Below, in pieces: positions 11,714-22,376 of a stretch of DNA of 64,000 bases (position 1 is the stretch's first letter; every line of letters starts with the position of its first letter). The position numbers and the translations under genes were made by a program. The notes beneath the pieces were generated by a model. It did not search any database, had not been told where the DNA came from, and saw nothing but the letters and a program-made list of their open reading frames with translations. The stretch covers positions 11,656,001 to 11,720,000 of the forward strand of contig QCXZ01000064.1 of the NCBI GenBank assembly GCA_025024175.1, in the 5' to 3' direction. This DNA is from Rhyzopertha dominica. Taxonomy: Eukaryota; Arthropoda; Insecta; Coleoptera; Bostrichidae.

Positions 11714-14700
11714 ACTTTGTTCAAATATTTATATGAAACAAATTATTACTTATCTAGCCATATTTGTATTCTATAAAATCTTATTAAAGGAAGAGAAAGA
11801 TCCTTGGGCATATTTCCCCATAATTCATTACTTAGGTATGTCTTTTAATTTAATGTGTTACATTTTTAAGCATTGCTTGTGATTGAAGACAAAATACAAA
11901 TGCTCAACAAGTATATCCCAATTTTAATGTACTTATTATCAAGACAAATGAAATACCCCATGTTATATTGTTTAAAACTTAAAATAGCAATTAAACCGTC
12001 TTTTTACGTTGGAGGCATTTGTTAGTACATACAACAGACCAAAATAGATATATATATAGAACAAATGCTACTTTTTATTAAGCCATAACAGTAAGTGTAT
12101 TTCCAGTTTTTTAGAAATGCAGCTAATTCGTTACATGTAAAAACCGCTGCAAACTGAATCAATACTTCCACATCCAATTGTCAAAATGAAATTTACGCTT
12201 TCATTTCTTATGCTATACGATAAGTAATCAGGTTTTTAGCATTTTTCTCCACAATTTTTTTTCTAAGACAAACAGTTCTCGTGATGTTAGTAAAAACACA
12301 TACATTTTAAAAATCGGTCTTCCGATTAGAAATTTGAATTTCTGTATAATACTAAAATTTAAAAAAATGTCAAAATTTTTGAAAAAAAATTTAAAACACT
12401 TTTTAGTATAGTATTTTCATTTTTTGAACATATTAAGTATTTTCGGAGATTTTTGGAAAAACCGTTTTTTTAAATGATGTTTTTTTCTAATATCTTCTAA
12501 ACAGTTTGCCGCACCGAAAATTTATAGGGACGAATAATACTCGCAATTTCCCTTCTCGATATCCTACTTACCCCAAAAAACATAAGTCGCTTTCGGTAGT
12601 TGGGGTTTATATGTATGCTAAATTTAAAGTTCATATGTTAAGTCTTTCGAAAGTTATCGCGACCACATACAAAACCACAGACACACAATAATTTTTTTGT
12701 TCGAATTTTGTTCTTTTACGTTTTCGAGTATTTTAAAACGATTTTTTCGCGATACAGTACTTCCCATCCCTTGGATGTGGAAGTAACAAACATGTCCCTG
12801 GGCATGTTTGGAACAAAGATGGCGGACGAGTATATTCCCATTTCTAGGACCTTACTTATAGTATTACTACTGATTATGCTAAAGCTAATTGTTGTCAGCT
12901 TTTAATAAAACAGTGACGAGTAATATTCTCAAACACAAAATCACATCTTAATACACTGCATACTTTTTGGTAGCAACTGTAGAGCCAAATGGCCTACACC
13001 GAAAACCATATTAATGAATTTTTTCCTGGTAAAAACTAAAAATGTAAAAAAATCATCTTTTTAGTGGATTTTACTTGACATTTTAAGCTCATGTCGCCTG
13101 AAGTAGTTTTGAGACTGAAGTAGTCTTATTTGGTTCGCTAAAGTTCAGTGATGCGGAAGACCAAATTCTGTATCCTCAGCAGTTCGATTTCTCAGTCTCG
13201 GTTGTACCTAGTTGGAGGAGTTCTTCTGATCTCGCAGTCTACACCTCAATCTCGTACCTCATGGTGTGGCAGGTTGTCATTTGGTATCCTAACAATGCTG
13301 ACTTGCCTCGCTACTAAAGACTGGTGTGCTGGATGAGTGCTCCTTAAATCCTTGTACTGATGAGTTTTCATGTTTGAAGGTGTAGGTTACGCTATAGTCG
13401 CTCGGTGTTTGCAGACTCTGAATCATAGATGGACATTTCTGAAGTCCTTGACGATTTTCCTCGAAGCGTTAAAGATGGTGTTTAGATGCTATAACGGTAC
13501 CTTCATCTAGAGCTAATTATTGATAACCTACTTGATGCCTATCCTGGTGCATCTATCATTTTGCTGCCCTCGGAGTAGGAGCTGCAGCTCTTCTTTTAGA
13601 TGTTCTGGTTTGTTGTTCATCTTTGCTCATTTTATGTATTTACAGATGACTCCTTGCTTCTAGGTGCGAATCTGCTTGGAGGTAAAAGTCCTTCTGGGTG
13701 TTTTCTTTTTTGTGGTGTTGGTGTCTTCCTTTCTCGTCATCACTACATCTAGAAAGGGCAAGCCACTATTGGGCACTATACAGCTTAACCAATGTTTTCG
13801 TCCACAATATGCCCTTATGGCCTGGGAATTCCTTTACGGTGCGAGTGATACGGTGAAATGAGCTTCTGGAGCAAATACGTTTCGAATTATAGAAGTTGTA
13901 AACACTCGTGTTATATTTATCGACATTGCATAATTCAGACTTTCAGGAAAAGAGATTAATAAATTAGTAACGGACATCTATTTATAGAAATGGAGGCGTC
14001 TTTGAGACAACATATTGTTATTATTATCTCGGTTGTAGCTGTAAATAACGTAAGTAGGGATGGTTAGATTTGTTAGACCTCACAGCCTGACCCACGTAGC
14101 TTTAACAAACCCGATAAATTCAAGGAGCGGTTACTTTTTTATGTTTTTCTACGTCCGATTGACTATAACTTTGTTTTCCGTCCAGCTGGTAAGCAAAAAT
14201 GTAAACGATCACTAACGGACCTTACAAGATAAACCTGGCCTGGCAGCTGTTATTATATAGGCTATTAATTTAATTGGTGCTATTTTAACTTACAGAATGG
14301 AACCTGAGATTAGTCTGGGAATTCCCCAGTGACAAGTATCGGGCCAGTGCGGTAAATACCAGTCTGAATGTTTCTGAGAAAGCTGCGGACCCACGAACCC
14401 GGCTTTTGACTTCGGGTGCACCTTTAACAGCATGAAACGGCCTTTTGATTTTGAAAATTAAATAGATAATGTACACTACGCAGTGGTATACCATTCGTGT
14501 ACGATTTATTTAAAAAATTTTAAATAGTTGCAGCTTAAAACTTCTTGTAAAGTAAATAAAGATTTAGAACAATGAATTTAATACTCATTTGCTCTTGCTG
14601 GAGCAATAATGGGTAAAGTTTCAGCTTAAAGTGTAACACTAGTGCAAATACTGAAAATTGCAACTAAGTACCTAATCATTGCCTCACTCGCACGCAGAAA

Positions 14701-15072
14701 GGTAATAGGTGTCATGCTTCGCGGGGCACACATCGTGTTTGTTTTCACATAAATTCATATACCGACAAGTTCATGTTTATTATAAAATAAGATTTTGTAT
14801 GAACAATGTAATTACTATAAAAACAAAAAATGGGCCATCGTTAGGATAAATCGAAGCACAAATAAATATTTGCATAGGCTTCACGAGCGCTATATTTTCA
14901 ATACAATGTATATAAAAGGTGAAATTTTGTAACAAACAGTTGCTAGATTAGTTGCTTTTGTACTTGCTTATATTTACTTTAAGAATAATATTTTATGATA
15001 TTAAAATGATAACTTACGAGCTTTAACACAAACAGAACATAAACACAGACACAGAAACCACGATATACCCAT
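3433..15072 (-). CDS. CLIP-domain trypsin-like serine protease zymogen (gene A), six exons
   Basis: Secreted zymogen of the CLIP-B type (easter, Spatzle-processing enzyme and prophenoloxidase-activating proteases), acting in the haemolymph. Exons in coding order: 15072-15018, 6036-5665, 5608-5509, 5455-5256, 3901-3803, 3746-3433. All junctions are GT/AG and the frame stays open for 379 residues. Residues 1-18 are a signal peptide. The CLIP domain has six cysteines at 27, 37, 43, 70, 80 and 81. C111 precedes the activation site SDDK119-IVNG, which is cut after Lys. The triad is H165, D227 and S325 (GDSGGP). D319 sits at the base of the S1 pocket, giving trypsin specificity. The 75-loop carries the C192/C201 pair seen in melanization proteases. 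Exon 1 is placed by its signal sequence, its donor GTAAGT and its phase (one base, completing a Gln codon). Intron 1, about 9 kb, holds several transposons. Family membership is secure; substrate (prophenoloxidase or pro-Spatzle) is unknown. Confidence 0.9.
3902..5255. other. Intron 4 of gene A, no further feature seen
   Basis: This 1.35-kb intron lies between the exon carrying the catalytic Asp and the exon carrying the conserved TGWG motif. It runs from donor GTAAAT to acceptor TTTCAG on the minus strand. I see no repeat or nested gene in it. Confidence 0.6.
6681..6935 (+). mobile_element. 255-bp fold-back element with a hammerhead-like ribozyme core
   Basis: Two arms of about 60 bases (about 6681-6746 and 6846-6905) are inverted repeats, including a near-perfect stretch around CCGTGGTCCAAGAGAAG. 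Between the arms lies CTGAAGA (6811-6817), one extra T, a five-pair stem (GCCCA 6819-6823 with TGGGT 6833-6837, one G.U pair), then GAAA (6838-6841). The bases after GAAA (6842-6851) pair with CTTCTTGGCGTT (6740-6751) just before a GTT triplet, as stem III of a hammerhead would. ATCGATAT flanks both sides (6673-6680, 6936-6943) and may be a target duplication. It lies in intron 1 of gene A. The extra base after CTGAAGA and a weak stem I leave activity in doubt. Confidence 0.5.
7070..7200 (-). mobile_element. tRNA-derived SINE fragment
   Basis: On the minus strand a segment reads like the 3' half of a tRNA: GAGGTTGCGGG, a degenerate B box, then CCCGCC forming a T-arm-like hairpin, followed by a non-tRNA body with GTGTTTGTGTATGTCCG. 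The A-box side is poorly conserved. This is the usual layout of insect tRNA-type SINEs. The tail and target duplications are not clear. It lies in intron 1 of gene A. Confidence 0.45.
9890..10860 (-). pseudogene. Degraded Tc1-like (Tc1/mariner) transposase
   Basis: Minus-strand remnants of a DD34E transposase. From the N-terminus: a helix-turn-helix piece reading NECVKVVTLADERLNYRAIA (near 10.8 kb), a central piece with GGSVIVWGGIS, the catalytic-region motif MQDNARPH, then DWPACSSDLNPVEH, and a C-terminus ending RCEAVIRGKGGNTRY. At least one in-frame stop follows the DLNPVEH motif, and frame changes separate the N-terminal pieces, so the copy is dead. Length matches a near-complete Tc1-like transposase. 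A sequence reading TTTAAACACCCTG near 11.14 kb resembles an end of this superfamily, but I found no clear partner. It is inserted in intron 1 of gene A on the same strand. Confidence 0.8.
11669..11711. repeat. (GA)n microsatellite
   Basis: Uninterrupted GA dinucleotide tract of about 43 bases in intron 1 of gene A. Confidence 0.95.
12140..12784 (-). repeat. Three-copy interspersed repeat family, copy 1
   Basis: Minus-strand copy of the family also seen at 38540-39373 and 57119-58750. ACTTCCACATCCAA at 12164-12177 and its reverse complement at 12771-12784 act as inverted repeats. Outside the first lies AAAACCGCTGC, also found at the matching end of the other copies. The interior is very AT-rich, without coding capacity, and shares long blocks with the other copies, such as the one around AATTTTCGGTGC. 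Probably a non-autonomous DNA transposon; no target duplication was identified. Confidence 0.75.
13090..13890 (-). mobile_element. Old, degraded Penelope-like element fragment
   Basis: This segment runs parallel to the better-preserved Penelope-like insertion at 57382-58329. Shared landmarks include the terminal motif around CTGAAGTAGT near 13.1 kb, a block with GGAGTTCTTCTG near 13.2 kb, and the reverse-transcriptase end around CATCTAGAAAGGGCAAGCC near 13.75 kb. Reading frames are broken throughout. It lies in intron 1 of gene A, with coding sense on the minus strand. Confidence 0.6.
14317..14327. promoter_or_regulatory. Perfect NF-kB-type site in intron 1 of gene A
   Basis: GGGAATTCCCC matches the symmetric kB consensus bound by insect Dorsal, Dif and Relish. 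It is about 740 bases downstream of the start codon of gene A, inside its long first intron, a common place for enhancers. A single site can occur by chance; binding is not shown. Confidence 0.35.
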
Positions 15073-18000
15073 GGCACCCCCAAGTCACAGAATTACAGCA
15101 CATCCAGTATTGTTATCCTTTTGAAGGCTGCAACGTACCGTCCAATTGCTACCACACTAGCTACGAGACTGGTCATTTATTTCCATACAAAAACTAGGAA
15201 AAACAATCTGGCGTCACTAATAAATGCGTTGATACCGGAGACCAGTCGAACTGCTGCTACTTAACCGAGTTGGGCGAGTTTGCGCGTCACACGGCGATAT
15301 AGGTAATCAACTTTTAAAGACCTGTGTCATTGAGCTGAGAAGTGCTCCTCCTTTCACGCTATGCAAAATGTGCATATGCTAATGAGAAATATAAACTTGA
15401 GATGACTCAAGTTGTCGGATCATGCAGTTTTCCCGGAATCTACCAGTAACATTCACGACATACCGCTTTTTTTCCTAAAATAATGGATTTAGTTCCATGC
15501 AGTGGTTTATGATGCGCCTTTGAAAAAAAAAAAGAATTAGAAAATAAAATTTTACCTACGGAACATGTATTTACTGCATCACAACATTATTATTTACTAA
15601 AGAAGACTGAAAAAGAAGCCAAGGATCATAGCCCCAACATTTTTGTCCCCTAGCAAATCTTGAAGTTTGTATTGCCTTCTTCCATTGAACACAGAATCGC
15701 AGAATAAAAGTGGGTAGAAAACTATAGTTTCGCCTGCTGTGAGGGGGTAAACTGTCTGCAGCACATCTATAGAGCATCTATACAAGATCGAGTATTTACA
15801 TTTGTTTGGATTACGGCCATTAGCAATAAAAATAGATACTTCTGCTATTATATTTACACTTGTACCAATGGCCTACAGTATCAACAACTCATTATCCAAG
15901 GATTTCGCTCCCATTAAAAATAATTTTGATCAAACGTTTATAATAAAATCCAGATTATTTTTAACAATTGGGGAGAAAGCCCTCCCTTAATGCTCTAACA
16001 TTTCGATAAGTACTGAGTCATAAAATCGATTTTATTATTTTAAGTCTTATTAGGCTAATGCTCGGTGCTTACGTGGTATAATACATAAAAGAATCACCAA
16101 TGCTGTAAATCCGAACATATAGATCTGTTTCATTCAAATGCGAATCACAAGTAAGTATACCTGTACATTTATTCACACATAATCATTACAAATCACAATT
16201 CAGTACGCAATTAGGCAAACGTGGAATTAACTCATTGGACATGTTATTTATTATATCCAGCTACAATTTATATTATTAAACATACTGATTCGCAAGGTCA
16301 AGCTGTGACCTCTGGAATGTTCGTTGGCCAGCTGGTATAATGATGACCTGCATTACTACAGTGTTTATTCATGTACAAGACGAGATTATCATGTGTCCAA
16401 ATGGCGTTAGTTATGGTAAAAATTATAAACTAGTAAGCTTAGAACTTCAGTGGTATAGATCTTGTAACGTATCCAACTTATATTAGTAAGATAAGTAGTG
16501 ATGGGGTATAAGGGGATAACCTGAAGTACAACTATATAATTATTTATCTAGTATAAAGGAATCCCATCAGTAGTTTTCGAAGGAAATTGAGGCATAATTT
16601 ATTAGCCCTTAATAAACTCACTCTTACATTATATCTCTTAAAATACTTACAGATGCATTTGTAATATATAGTTTCAGGTCGACTTACTGGTTTTTAGGAT
16701 AGTCAATGAAAATTCTAAATAAGAGGCTACAGCAATCCTAATTTTTTTTGTAAAATATGTATGTATATGTGTTGTTCTCATTTTGGACTACTTTTGAGAA
16801 TTACTATTATTCGTTCAGTCTGCTGTCAAGAAAAAATATATTTTGTATACTCATATTTCGATCGCTTATGTGCTGTAAGGTTCTTAGCTATCGTTATCAA
16901 CCCATTGTTACCTTTATAAGAAATTATGGGGTAACGGAAATAATGTGTTGCCGATGTTACAGAGCCACATAGGTACATGTAAATATATTATGAATAAGGG
17001 TTTTTTTTAATGTTACTTTTGTCTTTGGCTTGTAAGGAAAAAAGTTTAATATTTGTTTACTATAAGTGCAACCTTTACATATATCACTTGTGAGGTTAAT
17101 GTAACTAGATTACTGTATCCTAACAAACCTGTACTTTTTGTTCACATAAATCAATTTCTTCAAATATGACCAAAACGCCAAAATTGAAAATTGTTTGATA
17201 AACTATTAGCAACAGTTTGTAGCAATCAGGTAGCTTTGTCTTATCAAAATCTAAGATTATAACAATCAGAGTGTCCGACAGTTATCAAACTGAAAAAAAT
17301 ATAAAAAAAACTTAGAAACGAATAACAATAAAAACAGCGAGTGTTATCTTAAAACTTATATAATTACCTTAATTTTCTGAAGACTTACTATCTGAAGGCC
17401 TGCGGCCATATCAACAGTAAGAGCTATCTTCGGAATTCCGGAGTACCGGATTATTATAAATTAACTATTAGTCAATAACAGAACCCTCTAACAGAGATGA
17501 GTTTTTTTTTTGTGGAATACCAACTGTTTTCTAATATGCTAATATATCTTAGAGTTCTTTATTACACTCTGATTCTTTCGACACTGGTTCTTTCTACCTT
17601 GTGTATTGTACCGCTACCTATCCTGAGACCCACGGACTATTACTAGAACCGTACTTTCTGCAAAGGCCCAAAGAAGACAAAGGTCTCGAATCAGAAAGAA
17701 ACACGTACGCTGCCAGTGGCCGCATAACCCGAAGGATTACCTAAGACAAGGCCATATTTTCAATTTAGCTAATTTATATTTAACTCAAAATTGAAAGTGT
17801 GTAGACTTCTTTAACTCACAAATAATAATAATACTTGTAAACGTAGTAGTACTACTGCGGGGCCCCAAATTAACTGTCACTTACAAATTGTCAAAATTTG
17901 TCATAATCTGTCACACCTGATTTTGTTAAATAATTATTTGTTATTATCGTTCTAAATTGTTTTATTTCAAAATTCGACTTCGTAGTTAGTCGTTTAGAGT

Positions 18001-18834
18001 CTCTTCATTAAACTGCGTGGCGCCCAGGTGTTCCTACGCTTAATCTACAACCTAAGCTGCCGACGAAGAGCTGCCCTACGTTTTTGCACTCAGTAGCAAA
18101 AGCGGTTATAAGTTTATAACATTTTTTTCTGCGGGGGACATAAACTATTATTACTATGTTACCACCATAGTGTGAACTCTTAGAAACCTTAAATCTTATC
18201 CACTTAATATCTGAGCAAACTTGTGTAACATCATCGTCCTTCCTGAATACATAGATCACATTACTACCTCTATAAATAAGCTACTAAATTACGTCACTGT
18301 TGGCGATTGCCACCCTGTATCTGATCATCAGTGATCAAGCTGTAATAGCTTGCGAATTGTTAGTACTTCTAGAACATGTTCTAGTTTTAGAGGAATTGAC
18401 AAAAGTAGTTTTGAACATGATCTTCAGCTAGTTGCCTGGACTACTATTTATGACATGCCCTATGTATTTCTAATAAGCTCCTAAATGTGTAAATACTACT
18501 TCTTGCTTATCCAAAACATAAAATTTGCACCAGATTTACAATCAATAAACTATTAAAGAAGTAACACTAGAACTAAGTCTAACACGGAATTTGCGTTTTT
18601 TGTAATAAACGAAGTTCTTACAACTATTCACAATATAAAAACATTCTGTGATTCGTGATTATATTACAACTGATCTTATTATATTAAACAATACATTCAT
18701 GCAATTGTACCTGTACCATATACAAACAATTTTGTAGGACATAATAATAACACTAATGGTAATGGTTCTGGTTTAAATAAATTTTCTTAACATACCTTAA
18801 ATTTATGACTTCTTAAGGATAAGTTGTATTTGTG
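15073..18834. other. 5' flank of gene A and intergenic sequence
   Basis: I see no gene with support. The first 300 bases upstream of the gene A start codon (15073-15370) should hold its promoter, but I find no convincing TATA box. A short minus-strand open frame at 18008-18259 weakly resembles a non-LTR endonuclease piece, not enough to call. Confidence 0.45.
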
Positions 18835-19145
18835 GCGAACAGTTCAGTAACTACTTACGTCCTGCTTATAAATGCAACCTAATCTATGGAAATAACACAT
18901 TTCCAAAATATAAAACAAAAACTAAGCCATAATAATACATAAAATAAAGAAGTATAGCAAATTTTGTCGTTATCACGATGAAAAAAAATATATAATAATA
19001 ATAATAATATATCAATATACACATAATTTTTTGAATGGGACCACAGAAATTAGAACCATCATTTAAACCAATAGTTTCCAGTCGCTTGAAAATTGTATAT
19101 ATTAGACGATTTCTTATAAAAATGCAAAAGTTTTAAATTACCTAG
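18835..19145. repeat. Diverged repeat shared with the last intron of gene B
   Basis: Aligns in direct orientation with about 22845-23200. Shared blocks include GTTCAGTAA, TTATAAATGCAACCTAATC, GTTATCACGAT and AGTTTTAAATTA in the same order. The second copy is 150 bases from the terminal exon of gene B, but I found no relic of a protease exon next to this copy. So either a repeat family or a very old partial duplication. Confidence 0.55.
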
Positions 19146-19520
19146 TTTGTGCTGAAGTATCTTTAAGATGTCATTCAGAGGCTTACCTTTTACTAGGTTC
19201 TCACCAGCATCAGCAGTTTATATTTTTACCCCGCCAATTTTGTCAATTTGTCAACCCAAGTCCCTTTTATAGAACATTTGTTGTAAAGAAAATACTTGTA
19301 CCGAATTTTCCAAATGAGTAGGTAATGGATATAAAAATACTCCGTTGCGCCAGAATCCAAAGCAAAGATGATCGAGTCTATTGAGCTATATTTGACTTGC
19401 ATTCTAGAGTTCCACTTTGTAACATAATGGCAGAATTTTGTTCAGTACTCCATTCTCCACAATTTTCCAGATTCTTGGGATGGTCTATTCCTTTCATTTT
19501 TTTGATACGTTCTTGTAGTT

Positions 19521-19818
19521 AAAAACGTTGTCGTTGAGGGTGTGGGATGCAATGACACAATGAATTTTATAGCAACGTTTCGAAACTGTAGATATTACTA
19601 ACAGGCAAGTGTTTGCGGTGCCCGACTATCGCGCTTCCGTGAGAAGTATTTGCAGATATTTCGAAAAATGATTTATGCTGATTTAATTCTAATGATGCTG
19701 TTGGTAATGTAATGTTCTGTATTCCCTTTAGGCATGAAGAAAAAACAAATACAGTTTCGAAACGTTGCCATAAAATTCAGTGTGATATCGCATCCTGCAC
19801 TCTCAACAACAACATTTT
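19521..19818. repeat. Fold-back element with arms of about 68 bases
   Basis: The arms (about 19521-19590 and 19750-19818) are inverted copies with few differences. They share CAACGTTTCGAAACTGTA and AAAATTCA, with a spacer of about 160 bases. The GAAACGTTGC part recalls Penelope-like ends. The plus-strand open frame overlapping the right arm is probably not a gene. Confidence 0.7.
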
Positions 19819-20571
19819 TAATGATCTCGAAATGGGAGAAAGAAATACCGTAGATATTCTTGTAGTAATAAAAGTAATTTGCTTTGTAGTTTTATCTTGT
19901 GCAACGATAAAGTTTTAAAATGAAATGTGTTTTTTCCCTATTTTACTTGAAAGCGATCTATGTATTCCAAAAGCAAACAAACAGAGCAATACAATCATGT
20001 TTTATATGAAAACCTCGTTGACACTCCAGTACCTATACAATGCGCGCCTAAAATCCACCCCCTTCAGGTTAACTTTAAATGCGATTAATTAGCAGGTTGG
20101 GGTAGAATGTTGCTAAAGATGATCGTTCTTTTTCAAAATTCAAGATCGCTACCAACTTAATTAATACAAATACCAAGGAGGCCAGTTACAACTCGTTTAA
20201 AAAGCCGCTTCAATTATTTATATAATCGCACTTACTAAAATAAAATCGAAGGAACCAGTCAGAATTCATGAAGGTTGCAAAATGTGAGGCTGAAGCTTTA
20301 TATGCTTAGTTGCACAGGTCCAAAAAATTCAAATTTCTGCCCAATCTTCCTTTATTTACAAACTGTGTACTGATATCTACTAAATCCTGACATTAATAAT
20401 TTCATTTACTTCTGTTCAAAACACTATAATCGTATGGTCCACTATAATCACTCTAAAACGCTTGCTTCACTGCTTTTCACATCGAACTTCACGGTGGTTT
20501 CTATACTGGCCCTATTTGCTGACGAATAGTCGAGCAGAATAGTATAACAGCCATCATTCCTGATCAATCAT

Positions 20572-20591
20572 GGAACTTTCTCGAATGTTCG
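20572..20591. promoter_or_regulatory. Perfect four-unit heat-shock element
   Basis: GGAACTTTCTCGAATGTTCG is four contiguous, alternating nGAAn/nTTCn units, the optimal layout for a heat-shock factor trimer. On the minus strand a TATA-like TTATACTA lies about 25 bases downstream, followed by a leader-like stretch. No heat-shock protein reading frame follows on either strand within about 1 kb. The motif is strong; which transcript it serves is unknown. Confidence 0.6.
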
Positions 20592-21444
20592 AGCATAACA
20601 AGCCTACTAGCAATGCTCGAGTGTAGTCTGGTTGCATAACACGCAGGCACTGGTATCTCCGCGTCATAACAAATATACAAGGGTGTTATCAGTTATCCTA
20701 TGCTTAATTTATAATTGCCGGATTTTCGTAAAAGTATGATTTTAAAGGTACTTGTGATGATTTTGTAGGAAGTTAGAGTGTTAACATGAGGAATTTCTCT
20801 TTTATAAATAAAAGACTAAAATACTTTCGGTACCCCTGAAAATACAAATGTTTATATACAATTTTGAGGTAATCTGTTATTTCTAAGTAGCATAATTGTA
20901 TTTACAANTGNACATTACAGAACGACAAAGATTGTGGACAAGCAACTGTGAATTTCATATATGCCATCAATCGGTTATACAAATATAATACTTTCTTACA
21001 AGCCTAACGTATTTTGATGAACTGCTTTCGCCATCTGCAAATAACATTTAATGAACTAAATATAAAACATACTCAATGGTTACAGTAACTAAATAAGTGC
21101 AATATATTTAATCGATTAGTGGAAAGGAAAAGTAGCAGCGTAAACTTCAAAGCAAATTTGTTAATTGAATATTTGCTTCGGCTTCAAAAGTAGCACTAGT
21201 ATAATCACATATTGCTAATATAAATAATCTGTGTCTAGGTGTCCAGGCCCGGTAGATAATATGGGTGGAATGGGTAACTGTACCCACCCAAAAAGTCTGG
21301 GGTAAAATACCCACTCGGAATCGGACGGAAATATTTGAGAGATCAGTAACGATCATGATAATAATTATTGAGTATGATTAAATCGTTAATCTTGAATTTC
21401 CCGCGGTCGAATATGGACATATGTCACAAGCACAAGCACATATG

Positions 21445-21743
21445 AAACACGATTCGTATTTTCTTGGCATCTCGCTACTGCTGTCGCCTGCTGTCGACGG
21501 AAGCCTATTTATATGAATGGTCCGGTGAAAGGGGCATAACAACGGTGGGGGTGAGGATTACAGGTTTCCGGGAAGGATGAAACTAAGTATCGCTCTCTGA
21601 ACGCAGTCCTGAAGATGTTCCGAATGAGCGTAGACGAAACTTCGGCAGAAGACAGCGGCAACGAGACGCGTTTGTAAACTGAAATCCAAGAAGACATGGA
21701 CTACGGCGGCGGAAACCTAAGAACGACATTAAACACGATTCGT
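21445..21743 (+). mobile_element. 273-bp Penelope-like or retrozyme-like element between 13-bp direct repeats
   Basis: AAACACGATTCGT occurs at 21445-21457 and at 21731-21743, bounding 273 bases. Inside are CTGAAGA (21609-21615), a hairpin-like spacer, GAAA (21636-21639) and then TTCGGCAG, a layout close to a hammerhead core. The two halves are partly inverted (CTTCTTGG and TCTCG blocks near both ends). It is GC-richer than its surroundings, has no coding capacity, and is close in size to the 255-bp element at 6681-6935. Confidence 0.6.
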
Positions 21744-22376
21744 GCTATTACACAAATAAAAAGACTACGACAAAACAATATTATTGAGTAACGACATGAT
21801 TTTGCTTGAACTTGAAGAGAGAAAGTTAAAAAGTAAATAAGAAAAGTTGGATATTTAATGCAAACATACAGTTGGACTAGAGTGTTAATTCCAGAGCTCG
21901 TGCTCTTTGTTAGTTTGCTTATCACAGCTTCAGGGATAATATCTTGTTCTAACGAACAAAGTTTTTTTGTTCTTCGTTCACTCACAACATATAAAATCAT
22001 AAATGTAACGTGATTGGCTTAAAACAATAGCCATTTTACAAGTTTATTGTGACCGTTGTCTGAAAAAATTCATGAATGAGCTAATTTCATGAAGTTCGAT
22101 GCGTGTGAAATTCAGTTTTTGTAATAAAGAATATTTCGATGATTATATTTTGCAATTTTCAGCCTGGTGACGCCATTTCCTTCCTTAAACTACCAACTAC
22201 CCACTCGGGCTAGACATGATCTGCTGATCCTGTCTGTAGGTATAATCATTATATTAGTTAAAACAATTACTGTACACATTACACGTTATTACATTATAAA
22301 TGTTTTGAAAATTTCTTCAGGATTTGTTCACTAAATGAGGATCAACACAACAATAAAAACCCTTTTATCCGGAATT
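21744..22376. other. 3' flank of gene B
   Basis: No gene seen. It should contain the 3' untranslated region of gene B. GATAAA, a weak polyadenylation variant, lies about 20 bases past the stop on the minus strand, and I found no canonical AATAAA nearby. Confidence 0.4.

Noticed and set aside
18008..18259. Minus-strand frame with YGGNIVIIVYVP, possibly a non-LTR endonuclease
   Set aside because: Only a short stretch resembles the family and no other domain is adjacent. Not enough to call.
17410..18300. Search for a fourth protease gene between A and B
   Set aside because: No GDSGGP, TAAHC or CLIP-type cysteine pattern was seen on either strand between 15.1 and 22.3 kb.
21240..22215. CAGGCCCGG start and repeated ACCCACTCGG suggesting a larger hAT-like element
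   Set aside because: I could not find a matching inverted end or a target duplication on the right side.
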